This document shows, in pieces, positions 37,523 to 46,295 of a stretch of DNA of 64,000 bases (the first letter of the stretch is position 1; each line of letters opens with the position of its first letter). The translations under genes and the position numbers were made by a program. Under the pieces are notes generated by a model. The model searched no databases, was not told where the DNA came from, and saw nothing but the letters and a program-made list of their open reading frames with translations. Source of the DNA: Sporosarcina sp. P33 (GTDB taxonomy: Bacteria; Bacillota; Bacilli; Bacillales_A; Planococcaceae); contig NZ_CP015027.1 in the NCBI RefSeq assembly GCF_002077155.1, positions 2,334,501 to 2,398,500 of the forward strand, given 5' to 3'.

Positions 37523-38815
37523 ATGAAAAAGAAATTATGCGTAGTAGGCCTTGGTTACATCGGCCTTCCAACCGCCGTCATGTTCGCGAACAGCGGCCTG
37601 CAAGTACACGGCGTCGACCGTAACGAACGCGTCGTACAACTCATCAACAATAAACAACTACATATAGAAGAAAACGGTCTCCAGGAACGATTGGAGCAGG
37701 CAGTAGACGAAGGGCACTTCCAGGCGTCCACTGCACCGGTGGAAGCAGACGTCTACATCATCGCCGTACCGTCACCGATCAACCCGGATAACACAGCAAA
37801 TCTGGAGTTCATCCGTGCGGCCACAGCATCGATCGTGCCATATGTCAAAAAAGGCGCACTCGTTATTCTGGAATCCACTGTTCCTCCAAAGACAGTCGAA
37901 AATATCATGCTGCCCGAACTGCGCAAAACAGACTTGATCATCGGGGAGGAGCTATTCGTTTCTCATTCACCGGAGCGCGTTATCCCAGGCAAAATCTTTG
38001 AAGAACTCGTCAACAACGACCGCATCGTAGGCGGCATCAACGCGAAGTCGGCAGAAATGACAAAGGACCTTTACCAGGCTTTCGTACAAGGAACGATCCA
38101 TCTGACGGACGCTACGACTGCGGAACTTGTCAAAGTGATGGAAAACACGTACCGCGACGTCAACATTGCATTTGCCAATGAACTTGCGAAAATCGCAGAA
38201 GGCATTGATGTGGATATTTGGGAAGCCATCAAGTTTGCAAACTTCCATCCGCGCGTCAATATCCATACACCGGGCCCTGGCGTCGGCGGTCACTGTATCG
38301 CAGTTGATCCATGGTTCTTAGTGGAACTGGCGCCGGAAAAAGCGGACATCATCAAAAAATCCCGTCTGACAAATGACGGTATGCCGATGTATACAGCGAA
38401 GCGCGCACAGCGTCTGCTGCAGGAATACGGTGTTGAAAACGGCAAAGTGGCGGTTCTCGGACTGGCGTTCAAAGGCAACGTCGACGACATGCGCGAAAGC
38501 CCGGCTACAAAAGTAGTAGAATCCCTGCAAGAACTCGGATTAGAAGTAGTATCCTTTGATCCGCATATCAAAGAACTGCAGCACCCGACACAAGTGGCAA
38601 CGCTTGAAGAAGCAACGGCATCAGCAGATCTTCTTCTATTAACAACGGATCACGACGAATTCAAACAACTGAACCCGGCAAACTTGCAGACGAAACAGCC
38701 GCGGCCGATTGTGCTGGATACGAAAAACGCACTGAACGCAGATAAATGGGAACAGGAAGAATATCGCTTCTTCAAATTGGGAGACGGCAAAAAAGAGGGG
38801 CAGCTTTATCAATGA
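37523..38815 (+). CDS. wecC: UDP-N-acetyl-D-mannosamine dehydrogenase
   Basis: A nucleotide-sugar dehydrogenase of 430 residues oxidising UDP-ManNAc to UDP-ManNAcA with NAD. It has the NAD-fold glycines VVGLGYIGLPTAVMFA, EADVYIIAVPSP, and the active-site cysteine (Cys258) in GVGGHCIAVDPW, the last motif typical of the UDP-ManNAc type rather than UDP-glucose dehydrogenases. GLAFKGNVDDMRESPA starts the C-terminal domain. It overlaps tagA by four bases. With tagA and the S-layer genes next door it probably makes a uronic-acid component of the secondary wall polymer that holds SLH proteins. Confidence 0.9.
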   Translation: MKKKLCVVGLGYIGLPTAVMFANSGLQVHGVDRNERVVQLINNKQLHIEENGLQERLEQAVDEGHFQASTAPVEADVYIIAVPSPINPDNTANLEFIRAATASIVPYVKKGALVILESTVPPKTVENIMLPELRKTDLIIGEELFVSHSPERVIPGKIFEELVNNDRIVGGINAKSAEMTKDLYQAFVQGTIHLTDATTAELVKVMENTYRDVNIAFANELAKIAEGIDVDIWEAIKFANFHPRVNIHTPGPGVGGHCIAVDPWFLVELAPEKADIIKKSRLTNDGMPMYTAKRAQRLLQEYGVENGKVAVLGLAFKGNVDDMRESPATKVVESLQELGLEVVSFDPHIKELQHPTQVATLEEATASADLLLLTTDHDEFKQLNPANLQTKQPRPIVLDTKNALNADKWEQEEYRFFKLGDGKKEGQLYQ

Positions 38816-39522
38816 AAGAAGAAATACTAGGCGTCTCGGTGAATACGGAAAACTACGATGAACTCATTCCGAAAGTCTTTGCGAATATAGAAGAAGGAAA
38901 GAAATCACTGATCGTAGCAATCAATCCTGAAAAGCTGATGAAAGCAAAAGAAGATCCCGAACTGAAAGCATTGCTCAACCGGGCAGAATTTCAAATCCCG
39001 GATGGCATTGGCGTCATTCTGGCATCCAAGCTGAAAAAAGGCCAGATTCGCTCTCGCGTCACCGGCATCGACATGATGGACCGGGTCGTACAGGAAGCAG
39101 CCGTCAGAGGAAAACGAATTTTCCTCTACGGCGCTAAACCTGGTGTTGCGGAAGCGGCAGCTGCGAAATTGCAGGAGCTGTATCCGGATCTACAAATCGC
39201 AGGCGTGCAGCACGGGTACGAAAAAGATGTACAAGTGGTACTTGATACGATCAACGAAGCACAGCCGGATATTCTGTTCGTTGCTATGGGTTCGCCGAAG
39301 CAAGAACAGTGGATTGAAGAATACCGCAACGAACTGCATCCGATTCTATTCCAGGGAGTAGGCGGATCATTCGATGTATTGGCGGGAAATATTAAACGGG
39401 CACCGGCTGCGTTTCAAAAAGCTGGAGCAGAATGGCTGTATCGATTGCTGCTCGAACCAAGCCGCATTAAACGGCAGATGAATCTACCAAAGTTTCTAGT
39501 AGAAGTGTACCGCAGGAAATGA
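38812..39522 (+). CDS. tagA: WecG/TagA/CpsF-family N-acetylmannosaminyltransferase
   Basis: A glycosyltransferase of 236 residues that adds ManNAc or ManNAcA to undecaprenyl-linked GlcNAc, a committed step in teichoic-acid-like or enterobacterial-common-antigen-like polymers. Signature segments are VAINPEKLMKA, IPDGIGVILASKL, RVTGIDMMDR, FLYGAKPGVAE, VAMGSPKQEQWI and GVGGSFDVLAGNIKRAP. ATG 38812 overlaps the wecC stop (ATGA), so the two are coupled; an open extension to 38746 lies inside wecC. Beside an ManNAc dehydrogenase the sugar added may be ManNAcA, as for WecG. Confidence 0.9.
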   Translation: MKEEILGVSVNTENYDELIPKVFANIEEGKKSLIVAINPEKLMKAKEDPELKALLNRAEFQIPDGIGVILASKLKKGQIRSRVTGIDMMDRVVQEAAVRGKRIFLYGAKPGVAEAAAAKLQELYPDLQIAGVQHGYEKDVQVVLDTINEAQPDILFVAMGSPKQEQWIEEYRNELHPILFQGVGGSFDVLAGNIKRAPAAFQKAGAEWLYRLLLEPSRIKRQMNLPKFLVEVYRRK

Positions 39523-39723
39523 CGAAATAGAATCAGACAGTGACCGAGAATCCATAAGTAAATTCAGATAACTAACAGAAAATAACAACTTTTCCTAATC
39601 ACCCAAGTATAACTATCTTGTAATCTAGCTAACTTGGTGATAGAATACGGAAGTGTAAGGATAATTTTCTCTTAGAATATAGCACAGCTCGTGCAAAGCG
39701 TTACGGTTGGTTGACCGCAAACA

Positions 39724-39764
39724 AAAAGGCTAGAACAGTTCCCATCTGTTCTAGCCTTTTTGTT
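39724..39764. terminator. Strong terminator between tagA and the S-layer gene
   Basis: AAAGGCTAGAACAG pairs with CTGTTCTAGCCTTT, flanked by A and T runs on both sides, so it could work in both directions. It isolates the S-layer promoters. Confidence 0.92.
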
Positions 39765-39821
39765 TGCAAAAATTCCTTGCATGCACAAAATACTCTATTT
39801 TTTAAACGGTATGGAAAATAC

Positions 39822-39849
39822 TTGTATTATATTAATCTTTCGCTACAAT
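39822..39849 (+). promoter_or_regulatory. S-layer gene promoter P1 (putative)
   Basis: TTGTAT (39822-39827) and TACAAT (39844-39849) with a 16-bp spacer, about 170 bp upstream of the S-layer start. Long leaders and multiple promoters are usual for S-layer genes. Confidence 0.5.
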
Positions 39850-39914
39850 AGAAGATGCGGCAAAAATATTTTGTCGTTCTATGCTATTAGACTAGTAAAT
39901 ATTCCAAGATTCAA

Positions 39915-39943
39915 TTGACTTTCAGCACGTTCTTATCTATACT
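39915..39943 (+). promoter_or_regulatory. S-layer gene promoter P2 (putative)
   Basis: TTGACT (39915-39920) and TATACT (39938-39943) with the ideal 17-bp spacer, about 75 bp upstream of the S-layer start. This is the better of the two matches. Confidence 0.65.
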
Positions 39944-40025
39944 TTAATGTGTAATGCCTACTACTTTCATACATAGGTAGTTACTGGCAAAAACAAAGAG
40001 ATACCTTAGAGGAGGAAATTATTCA

Positions 40026-43000
40026 ATGGCTAACCAACCAACGAAATATCGCAAGTTTGTAGTAGGGGCTGCATCAGCTGCACTAGTAGCATCTGCAGTA
40101 GCACCAGTAGCATTCGCTGCAACTTTTAACGACACAAAGGGAAACACACACGAAGAGGCAATCAATGCTCTATCTGATGCAGGTGTTATCTCAGGTTACG
40201 AAGACGGATCATTCAAACCTAACAAAACACTTACACGTTCTGACGTAGTAAAGTTAATGGGTAAATGGTTAGTATCTGAAGGGTATAAAGTACCTGCAGA
40301 CTACAAAACAAAGCCACGCTTCTCAGACTTGAAGACTACATCTAACGATGAGCTTCTAAAAATGTCTGCACTAGTTTACGACAACGGTGTATTCGTTGGT
40401 AAACCAGATGGTTCACTTGACCCATCAAGTGATATCACTCGTGAAAACATGGCAATCGTTCTTGTTCGTGCATTCGACCGCGTACATGACGTTGACCTAG
40501 TATCATACGTGAAAGATCAAGATTTCAAGAAAGACGTTACAGACCTAGGCAAAGCAAAAGCTGAAGCTCGTCCTGCAATCGACGTTCTAGACTTCTTCGA
40601 CATCACAAACCCAGCTGCACCAGAATTCAACCCTAAAAACACAACAACTCGCGGACAATTCGCTTCATTCCTTTACAAGACTACTCTAGTAGACTTCGAT
40701 AAAGTTGGCGGCGGAGTAGTAGCTCCTGGAGTTGCAACTGTTAAAGGCATCAATGCTACAACAGTTGAAGTTACATTCAAAGACGAAGTGAAAAACATTG
40801 ACTCTTTGAAATTCTCTATCGACGGTTTAACTGTTTCTAACGCAGCAGTTAAGCAAACTGATAACAAAACTGTTGTATTGACAACTGCTGTTCAAAAGGG
40901 CGGAGAAAAGTACACAGTGAAATTGGACGGCAAAGCAATCGGTACATTCACTGGCATCGAAGCTACAGTTCCAACTTCTATCAAAATCACTAACCAATCA
41001 GTACAAGGTAAAACTGGACAACAGGTTATCCTTTCAGCTGACACTGGCGTGAAAAAAGCTGGCATCCCTGTTACTTTCAACGTGAAAGCTAACACTATCG
41101 GCACAACTAACAAAGACCAAGTCTTCGAAGTAATGACTAACGAAGATGGAATTGCGACATTCTCTTACACTCAATACTCCGCAGGTCAAGATCAAGTAAC
41201 AGCATACCCAACAGGTGCACCAACAGTACGCAGCATCGGTTATGTATTCTGGGGCGTTGACACAATCCTAGGAGTAGAAGACGTAACTGCTGGATCAACA
41301 ATCAGCAATGGCGCTAATAAAACATACAAAGTAACTCATAAGGATGCTACAACTGGTAAGCCAGTAGCAAACCAAACTTTGAATGTTTCATTCAAAGAAA
41401 ACATCGAAGTAACACCTGATCAATTGAAAGACGCTACAGTTAACGGCGTTGAAGTTGCTCAATTGTCAAACGGTACAGTTACTAAAGCTGCACAAATCAC
41501 TACAGACTCAAAAGGTGAAGCTACATTCACTGTTTCCGGTAAAAATACATCAGTAACTCCTGTAGTATTTGTTGCTAACAATACTCCAACAACTAAAGAT
41601 TACAAATATGATGCATCTGATTTACAAGCAACAGCTTCAAAAGTAACGTTCTCAGCTAACCAAGCAGAGTATACTCTTGAAATGGTTCGCGACAACGGTG
41701 ATGTTGCAGCAACTGGCGGAACTAATGGCCGTAAGTACACGTTGACTGTTAAAAACAAAGACGGCAACATTGCAGTGAACGAAATCGTTAACGTTGCATT
41801 CAATGAAGACTTAGACCGTGTAATCTCTACTAACACAGATGCTAAATTCATTGAAGTTAGCAGCGATGGTACACAACAATACTTCACTGGAGACAAAGCT
41901 AAAAAAATCTCTGTGAAAACAGACAGCAAAGGTCAAGCGACATTCGTTATCGGTTCTGATAAAGTGAATGACTATGCAACTCCAATCGCTTGGATCGATG
42001 TAAACAATCCAAACGCTGTGGAAGGTAACTTTGATCAAGGCGAGCCATATGCAATTGGTCAAATCTCTTACTTCCAGGCTGCATACCTAGACGGCGCAGC
42101 ATTGAAAGTTTACAACGCTGCTGGTAAAGAAACAAAAGAATTCAAAGGTAGCGAAACTGCAACGTTTAAAGCAGAACTAGTTAACCAATCAAACAAAAAA
42201 GTTGCATCCACTTCTGTTAAGAAGGCATCCTATACTGTATTTAATACAGGTGCTAACGATGTGACAGTTGAAGGTCAAGTCGTTTCTCCTAACCGTAGCT
42301 ATACAGTTACTAAGGAAACAGGCAATACAGATCTTAAAGTAGCACCAACTATGGATAAAAACACTTCAGTACGCGTAGTAGCTACTGGAATTGCTGTTGA
42401 TACAGACGGTAAGGATTATGCGTTCACTGCGAAAGAAGCTACTGCTTCATTCACAGCTACAAGAGCGGTATCTGATCTTTACACTGGCGATGTTGTATCT
42501 TTCAACTCCGAAAAGAAAGAACTTACTTTCAGCGGAAAAGATGCAGTTAAATATGCTGGTGAAAAAGATGTAACTTACGAATACAAAGGTCTTGGTAATA
42601 CACCAATCGCAACTGCTGATGACTTCATCAAAGAGTTGAAAAAAGGTGAAGTTACTGTCACTCGCGAAGTAAAAGGAAGCACAACTTCGTTCTATATCAT
42701 TGAGCAAGATACTACTAAAGCAGGTCCTACTGATACAGCTACAACAAACGCTGCTGATAAAGCTGCCGCTGATGCTGCAACTGCAAAAGTGACTGCACTT
42801 CCTGCTGTTGGAGACCTTAAAATTGCTGATAAAGCTGCCGTAGAAGCTGCACGTGCTGCATACGATGCATTGACTACAGCACAAAAAGGTTTAGTAACTC
42901 CTGCTACAGTAGCTGCTCTTGAAGCTGCTGAAGCTAAAATTGCTAAACTAGAAGAAGCAACTCCAGCTGAGGACTTTGTTCTTACATCACAAACTGCAAA

Positions 43001-43262
43001 AGTAAATGCTACTCTACCAGTTTTGGCTGACTACAATATTGCAGGTACTATCGCTACTACTGTTGGCGATGTAAATAGTGTGAAAATCGTCTTAACTGCA
43101 GAATCAGGTTCATCTACAGATGAGTTGAATGTAACTTATAATAAAGAAAACCGTAGCTTCGAATATATTACTTCTTCTGCAAAAGCAGCTAAAGCTACAT
43201 TAAAAGCATATGATGCTACTGGTAAAGAACTTGCTTCAAAGGCTATTGAGTTTAAATACTAA
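40026..43262 (+). CDS. Major S-layer protein with three SLH domains
   Basis: A surface-layer protein of 1078 residues. Signal peptide KFVVGAASAALVASAVAPVAFA with cleavage near residue 31 is followed by three SLH domains to about residue 215 (FNDTKGNTHEEAINALSDAG; VYDNGVFVGKPDGSLDP; TTRGQFASFLYKTTL). The rest is a series of Ig-like beta domains (GINATTVEVTFKDEV; SIKITNQSVQGKTGQQV) with an Ala/Lys-rich helical segment near residues 910-980. Size and N terminus recall SslA of Sporosarcina ureae. Codon use is strongly biased to a few codons (GTA, GCA, AAC), as in highly expressed genes. AGAGGAGG precedes ATG 40026. It should self-assemble on the wall by binding the polymer made by wecC/tagA. Confidence 0.93.
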   Translation: MANQPTKYRKFVVGAASAALVASAVAPVAFAATFNDTKGNTHEEAINALSDAGVISGYEDGSFKPNKTLTRSDVVKLMGKWLVSEGYKVPADYKTKPRFSDLKTTSNDELLKMSALVYDNGVFVGKPDGSLDPSSDITRENMAIVLVRAFDRVHDVDLVSYVKDQDFKKDVTDLGKAKAEARPAIDVLDFFDITNPAAPEFNPKNTTTRGQFASFLYKTTLVDFDKVGGGVVAPGVATVKGINATTVEVTFKDEVKNIDSLKFSIDGLTVSNAAVKQTDNKTVVLTTAVQKGGEKYTVKLDGKAIGTFTGIEATVPTSIKITNQSVQGKTGQQVILSADTGVKKAGIPVTFNVKANTIGTTNKDQVFEVMTNEDGIATFSYTQYSAGQDQVTAYPTGAPTVRSIGYVFWGVDTILGVEDVTAGSTISNGANKTYKVTHKDATTGKPVANQTLNVSFKENIEVTPDQLKDATVNGVEVAQLSNGTVTKAAQITTDSKGEATFTVSGKNTSVTPVVFVANNTPTTKDYKYDASDLQATASKVTFSANQAEYTLEMVRDNGDVAATGGTNGRKYTLTVKNKDGNIAVNEIVNVAFNEDLDRVISTNTDAKFIEVSSDGTQQYFTGDKAKKISVKTDSKGQATFVIGSDKVNDYATPIAWIDVNNPNAVEGNFDQGEPYAIGQISYFQAAYLDGAALKVYNAAGKETKEFKGSETATFKAELVNQSNKKVASTSVKKASYTVFNTGANDVTVEGQVVSPNRSYTVTKETGNTDLKVAPTMDKNTSVRVVATGIAVDTDGKDYAFTAKEATASFTATRAVSDLYTGDVVSFNSEKKELTFSGKDAVKYAGEKDVTYEYKGLGNTPIATADDFIKELKKGEVTVTREVKGSTTSFYIIEQDTTKAGPTDTATTNAADKAAADAATAKVTALPAVGDLKIADKAAVEAARAAYDALTTAQKGLVTPATVAALEAAEAKIAKLEEATPAEDFVLTSQTAKVNATLPVLADYNIAGTIATTVGDVNSVKIVLTAESGSSTDELNVTYNKENRSFEYITSSAKAAKATLKAYDATGKELASKAIEFKY

Positions 43263-43288
43263 TTAACTGATTATCAGTTATTGATTAA

Positions 43289-43322
43289 ACATCTGAGATT
43301 CATATATATGAATCTCAGATGT
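43289..43322. terminator. Perfect 34-bp palindrome after the S-layer gene
   Basis: ACATCTGAGATTCATAT is followed directly by its exact reverse complement. There is no T run, so it is a weak terminator at best. It may stabilise the 3' end of the S-layer mRNA or attenuate read-through to the next gene, 33 bp downstream. Confidence 0.7.
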
Positions 43323-43354
43323 CCTTAAATATAGCAATGGAGGGAAAAACTATA

Positions 43355-45592
43355 ATGAAAAAAAGCACTTCAAAGTTGTTAATAGCAGCATTGGCTTCTT
43401 CAGCAATTATTGCACCGATAAGCAGTGTAGCGTCTGCAGCTACTCCAGTTAAAGAGGGCGTGTACTTTTCTGCTACAAATGAATTTTTCACAGTAGAGCA
43501 ACTGGGGGATTTATCAACACAAAAGATTGGTAAGCTTTTTGATGAGAATTCTACTGATCAGGTATTCATTTACACAGAAGGAATAGGAACTGCTACATTA
43601 GCACAAGCAAATGCTTCTGACTTTATCAGTGCTGCAAATGAAAATGGATTTAAAAATGAGCCAGAAAAAATCATTCCTGAAGGTTCGTATGTAGGGAAAG
43701 ATGGCAACGATATAGTTATTGGTGATGTAGTTGCTCCAGAACTTTCTGTTGAATCAGTAAGTGCGATTACCTTTACTGGTGTTGAGGTAACATTCCCAGA
43801 AGTAACAGAAGCTATCGAAGACGCTAACGTGGTTGTCAAAGACGGCGAAGGAAATGTTGTACCAACTGAAGCAAAACTATTGGCTGAAGGCGAAACATCA
43901 GCTGAATTTGCATTTACAACACCATTTAAAGCTGACCACAAGTTTACTGGCGTATGGACTGTAAATGGTAAAGAATATAGTTTTGATGCTATCAACCAAT
44001 TGGCTGATATCGTTGATGCAGTAACAAAAGGTAACCAAATTGAACTCCAAGCAGCTCTTGACGCAGCAGGTATTACATACGCTGACGAAACAAGAATTGT
44101 TGAGTATCTAGCTGCACTTCAAGAAGATGGTGCAACTGCATCCCTTGAGGCAGTTCAAAAAGCAATCACAAAAGTAGACGAAGATACAGCGACAGAAGCT
44201 GATAAAGAAGCAGCTGTAAAAGCGGTTGCAGATGCTAAAACACAAGCTCAATTGTTGAAAGCACTACAAGATAACTTCGATCTTGTGAATCCAACTTGGA
44301 TTGTAAACTATGCTAATCCTGAAGTTGAAGGAGAAGGTGGAGAACCGACAGCTGAGACTGCTGGGAATGCTGACCTTTTAGCTTTCGAAGCATCATCAGA
44401 ACCAGCAGATGTAGCTGGAGACTTTGATGTTATCCAAGAAGCTGTTTATAATACAAACGTTGCTAAAGTTGCTCCAAAAGTTGCAGATGCAAACTTGTCA
44501 TTAGACAGCAAAAAAGTTGCTGAGGCAAGAACACTAGTAACTAATTGGATTCCAGAGTTTGCTGCAGATGAAGATTCTGATTTTGCCGGTCTGAAAGAAT
44601 ATTCATTAGATCTTTTAAGCCTTGAAGATGCGTTAATCGCAGTAGATCAAGCTAAAACGAACTCTGCATTGAAAACTGCATTGGTTAACCTAGACAAGCT
44701 TGAAACTGAACTTGTTGAGAAGTATTCTGAAGCAGGATTGGTAAGCGAATTTGATATTGATACAGTTGAAGATGCTAACCTAACAGCTTACAGAAATGCA
44801 ATTGCTAAAGCTGAAGTTGGAGCTAAAAATCAACGTAAAGATATTCAGAAAATCGTTACTGATGCCAATAATACAGCGGTAGATACAGCAAAAGAAAAAG
44901 TTCTTGAAAACCTTAATAAAGTAAGCACTAAAACTGCAGCAACTGATGTTGTATCATTATTAGCACAATATAAAGCTTTAGATAAAGAGACAGTTACGGC
45001 AGAAGTTAAACCTGCTTATTCTGAAGCTTATAAAGCAGAAGTTCTAGCAACATATACAGCAGCAGATCCAGTTGTTGAAATAGATGCAGCGGCGGTACAA
45101 ACATTAGTAAATAAAGTTAACCTGGCTAAAGATGCTGATGCTCGTCTGGCAGCTGTAAACTCCGCTTCTACTGCTTCTGAAATGAGCACTGCCTTAATCG
45201 CTCTGGAAGCAGCAGATGGTGCAACTGCTTTCACTAACCTATCTTCGACAGCAAAACTTGAAGTAGCTGAGATTGTATTGGCTAAGCGTAATGCTGAAGA
45301 TGATAAAAAGTTTGCAAACAAAGATGTAGCTCTTGCTTCCATTACTACTCCTGAAACAGGGGCAATTGCGGTAAGAACTGCATTCCTTAATGATGTTAAC
45401 GATGAATCAACGATTGCAGGAGTACAAGTCGCTCTTGCAGGAGAAGATTCACTTCTACCTGACTTTGCTAAGCTTGATGCGGCAGCTCAAGTAGAAAAAG
45501 CTGAAGCGGTTCTTAACGCTTTGACAGCTCTTAAAGCTGACGGAAAAGCTGGATTCTCAACTGTCACTGAAATCAAAACAATCGTCGAATAA
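43355..45592 (+). CDS. S-layer-like protein, 5' exon of intron-split gene
   Basis: The open frame encodes 745 residues and stops at TAA 45590-45592. Signal peptide KKSTSKLLIAALASSAIIAPISSVASA ends near residue 28; there is no SLH domain. A Big-like domain (about 130-215, ending GVWTVNGKEYSFDAINQ) is followed by Ala-rich helical repeats with recurring TQAQLLKALQDNF and NSALKTALVNLDKLET motifs. GGAGGG precedes ATG 43355. The stop falls exactly where a group II intron would be cut out after codon GAA (45589), which would join this frame to the one at 46296-47903 and give about 1280 residues. Unspliced message would give the 745-residue form. Confidence 0.85.
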   Translation: MKKSTSKLLIAALASSAIIAPISSVASAATPVKEGVYFSATNEFFTVEQLGDLSTQKIGKLFDENSTDQVFIYTEGIGTATLAQANASDFISAANENGFKNEPEKIIPEGSYVGKDGNDIVIGDVVAPELSVESVSAITFTGVEVTFPEVTEAIEDANVVVKDGEGNVVPTEAKLLAEGETSAEFAFTTPFKADHKFTGVWTVNGKEYSFDAINQLADIVDAVTKGNQIELQAALDAAGITYADETRIVEYLAALQEDGATASLEAVQKAITKVDEDTATEADKEAAVKAVADAKTQAQLLKALQDNFDLVNPTWIVNYANPEVEGEGGEPTAETAGNADLLAFEASSEPADVAGDFDVIQEAVYNTNVAKVAPKVADANLSLDSKKVAEARTLVTNWIPEFAADEDSDFAGLKEYSLDLLSLEDALIAVDQAKTNSALKTALVNLDKLETELVEKYSEAGLVSEFDIDTVEDANLTAYRNAIAKAEVGAKNQRKDIQKIVTDANNTAVDTAKEKVLENLNKVSTKTAATDVVSLLAQYKALDKETVTAEVKPAYSEAYKAEVLATYTAADPVVEIDAAAVQTLVNKVNLAKDADARLAAVNSASTASEMSTALIALEAADGATAFTNLSSTAKLEVAEIVLAKRNAEDDKKFANKDVALASITTPETGAIAVRTAFLNDVNDESTIAGVQVALAGEDSLLPDFAKLDAAAQVEKAEAVLNALTALKADGKAGFSTVTEIKTIVE

Positions 45593-46295
45593 TAAAATTG
45601 CGAAACGTTACTCTATAAATCTATGAAAATAGTAGATGAAATGAGTGAAGAATACCTCCTCATATCGCTTTGGTATGAGGAGTTTTCTTTAACTATATGC
45701 TGTCAAATGTCGGGAGAATTCCCCGACCTATGTAATAGCCTAATATACATAGAGCCTGATCCTCCTGCATGCCAAATGGTTTACTCGCCATGAAGCATGA
45801 AGCCAGGTGAAGTCGTAATACGTGCAAGTCGTATGCGGGGCTCCTTAAAAGATGACTATGGTCAAGCAATGAATCCATGAATTAAAGCTGCATGAGGTAA
45901 TGTCTGATCTACAAAAAACCTTCGGCTGGTCAGCCATCTGTCTGCTTGGAATAGCAGAGCAGGAACCGGAACAATTCAGGCTATTAAACCGATTCTTCTT
46001 ATGTTGCATAGTGGAGGCCTACGGTCATCAAAAATAGGGATGGCAGGTATGGAACGTTTGAGGTTCCTGATGAGTAGGAAGAGTAATTCCAGAGAGGCAT
46101 CAGGGAAGTCAGCGGGTTCATAGTAGTGTCGATCGTCAGCCGTTTGTATCTGTATGGCAACATATGGAGAGGAGAAAACTGGCGGGAGCGAAGGAACCCA
46201 GTCGGTAGAAATTCTATCGATGGAACGCCGTATGCGGTGAAAGCCGCACGTACGGTGTAGACCGGTCGAAATCCTTGGCTGGATAGACACGGAAT
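45590..46295 (+). ncRNA. ORF-less group II intron A
   Basis: A group II ribozyme of about 706 nt without an encoded reverse transcriptase. Domain V (46225-46258, 34 nt) has the standard form ACGCCGTATGCGG-TGAAAG-CCGCACGTACGGTGT, with GAAA-type loop and a CGC triad. Domain VI follows as CCGGTC/GGCTGG with an unpaired A near 46283. The 5' motif TTGCG (45598-45602) replaces GUGYG and lies 8 nt inside the proposed splice point. EBS1 candidate TTCGGC (45921-45926), in the loop closed by CTGATC/GGTCAG, pairs with exon GTCGAA (45584-45589). The 3' end at ...GGAAT (46295) keeps frame. Boundaries are inferred. A trans-acting maturase would have to come from elsewhere. Confidence 0.85.

Noticed and set aside
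45590-46295. Insertion sequence or simple repeat as the explanation for the duplicated 700-bp segment
   Set aside because: There are no terminal inverted repeats or transposase, while domain V, domain VI and exon pairing fit a group II intron.
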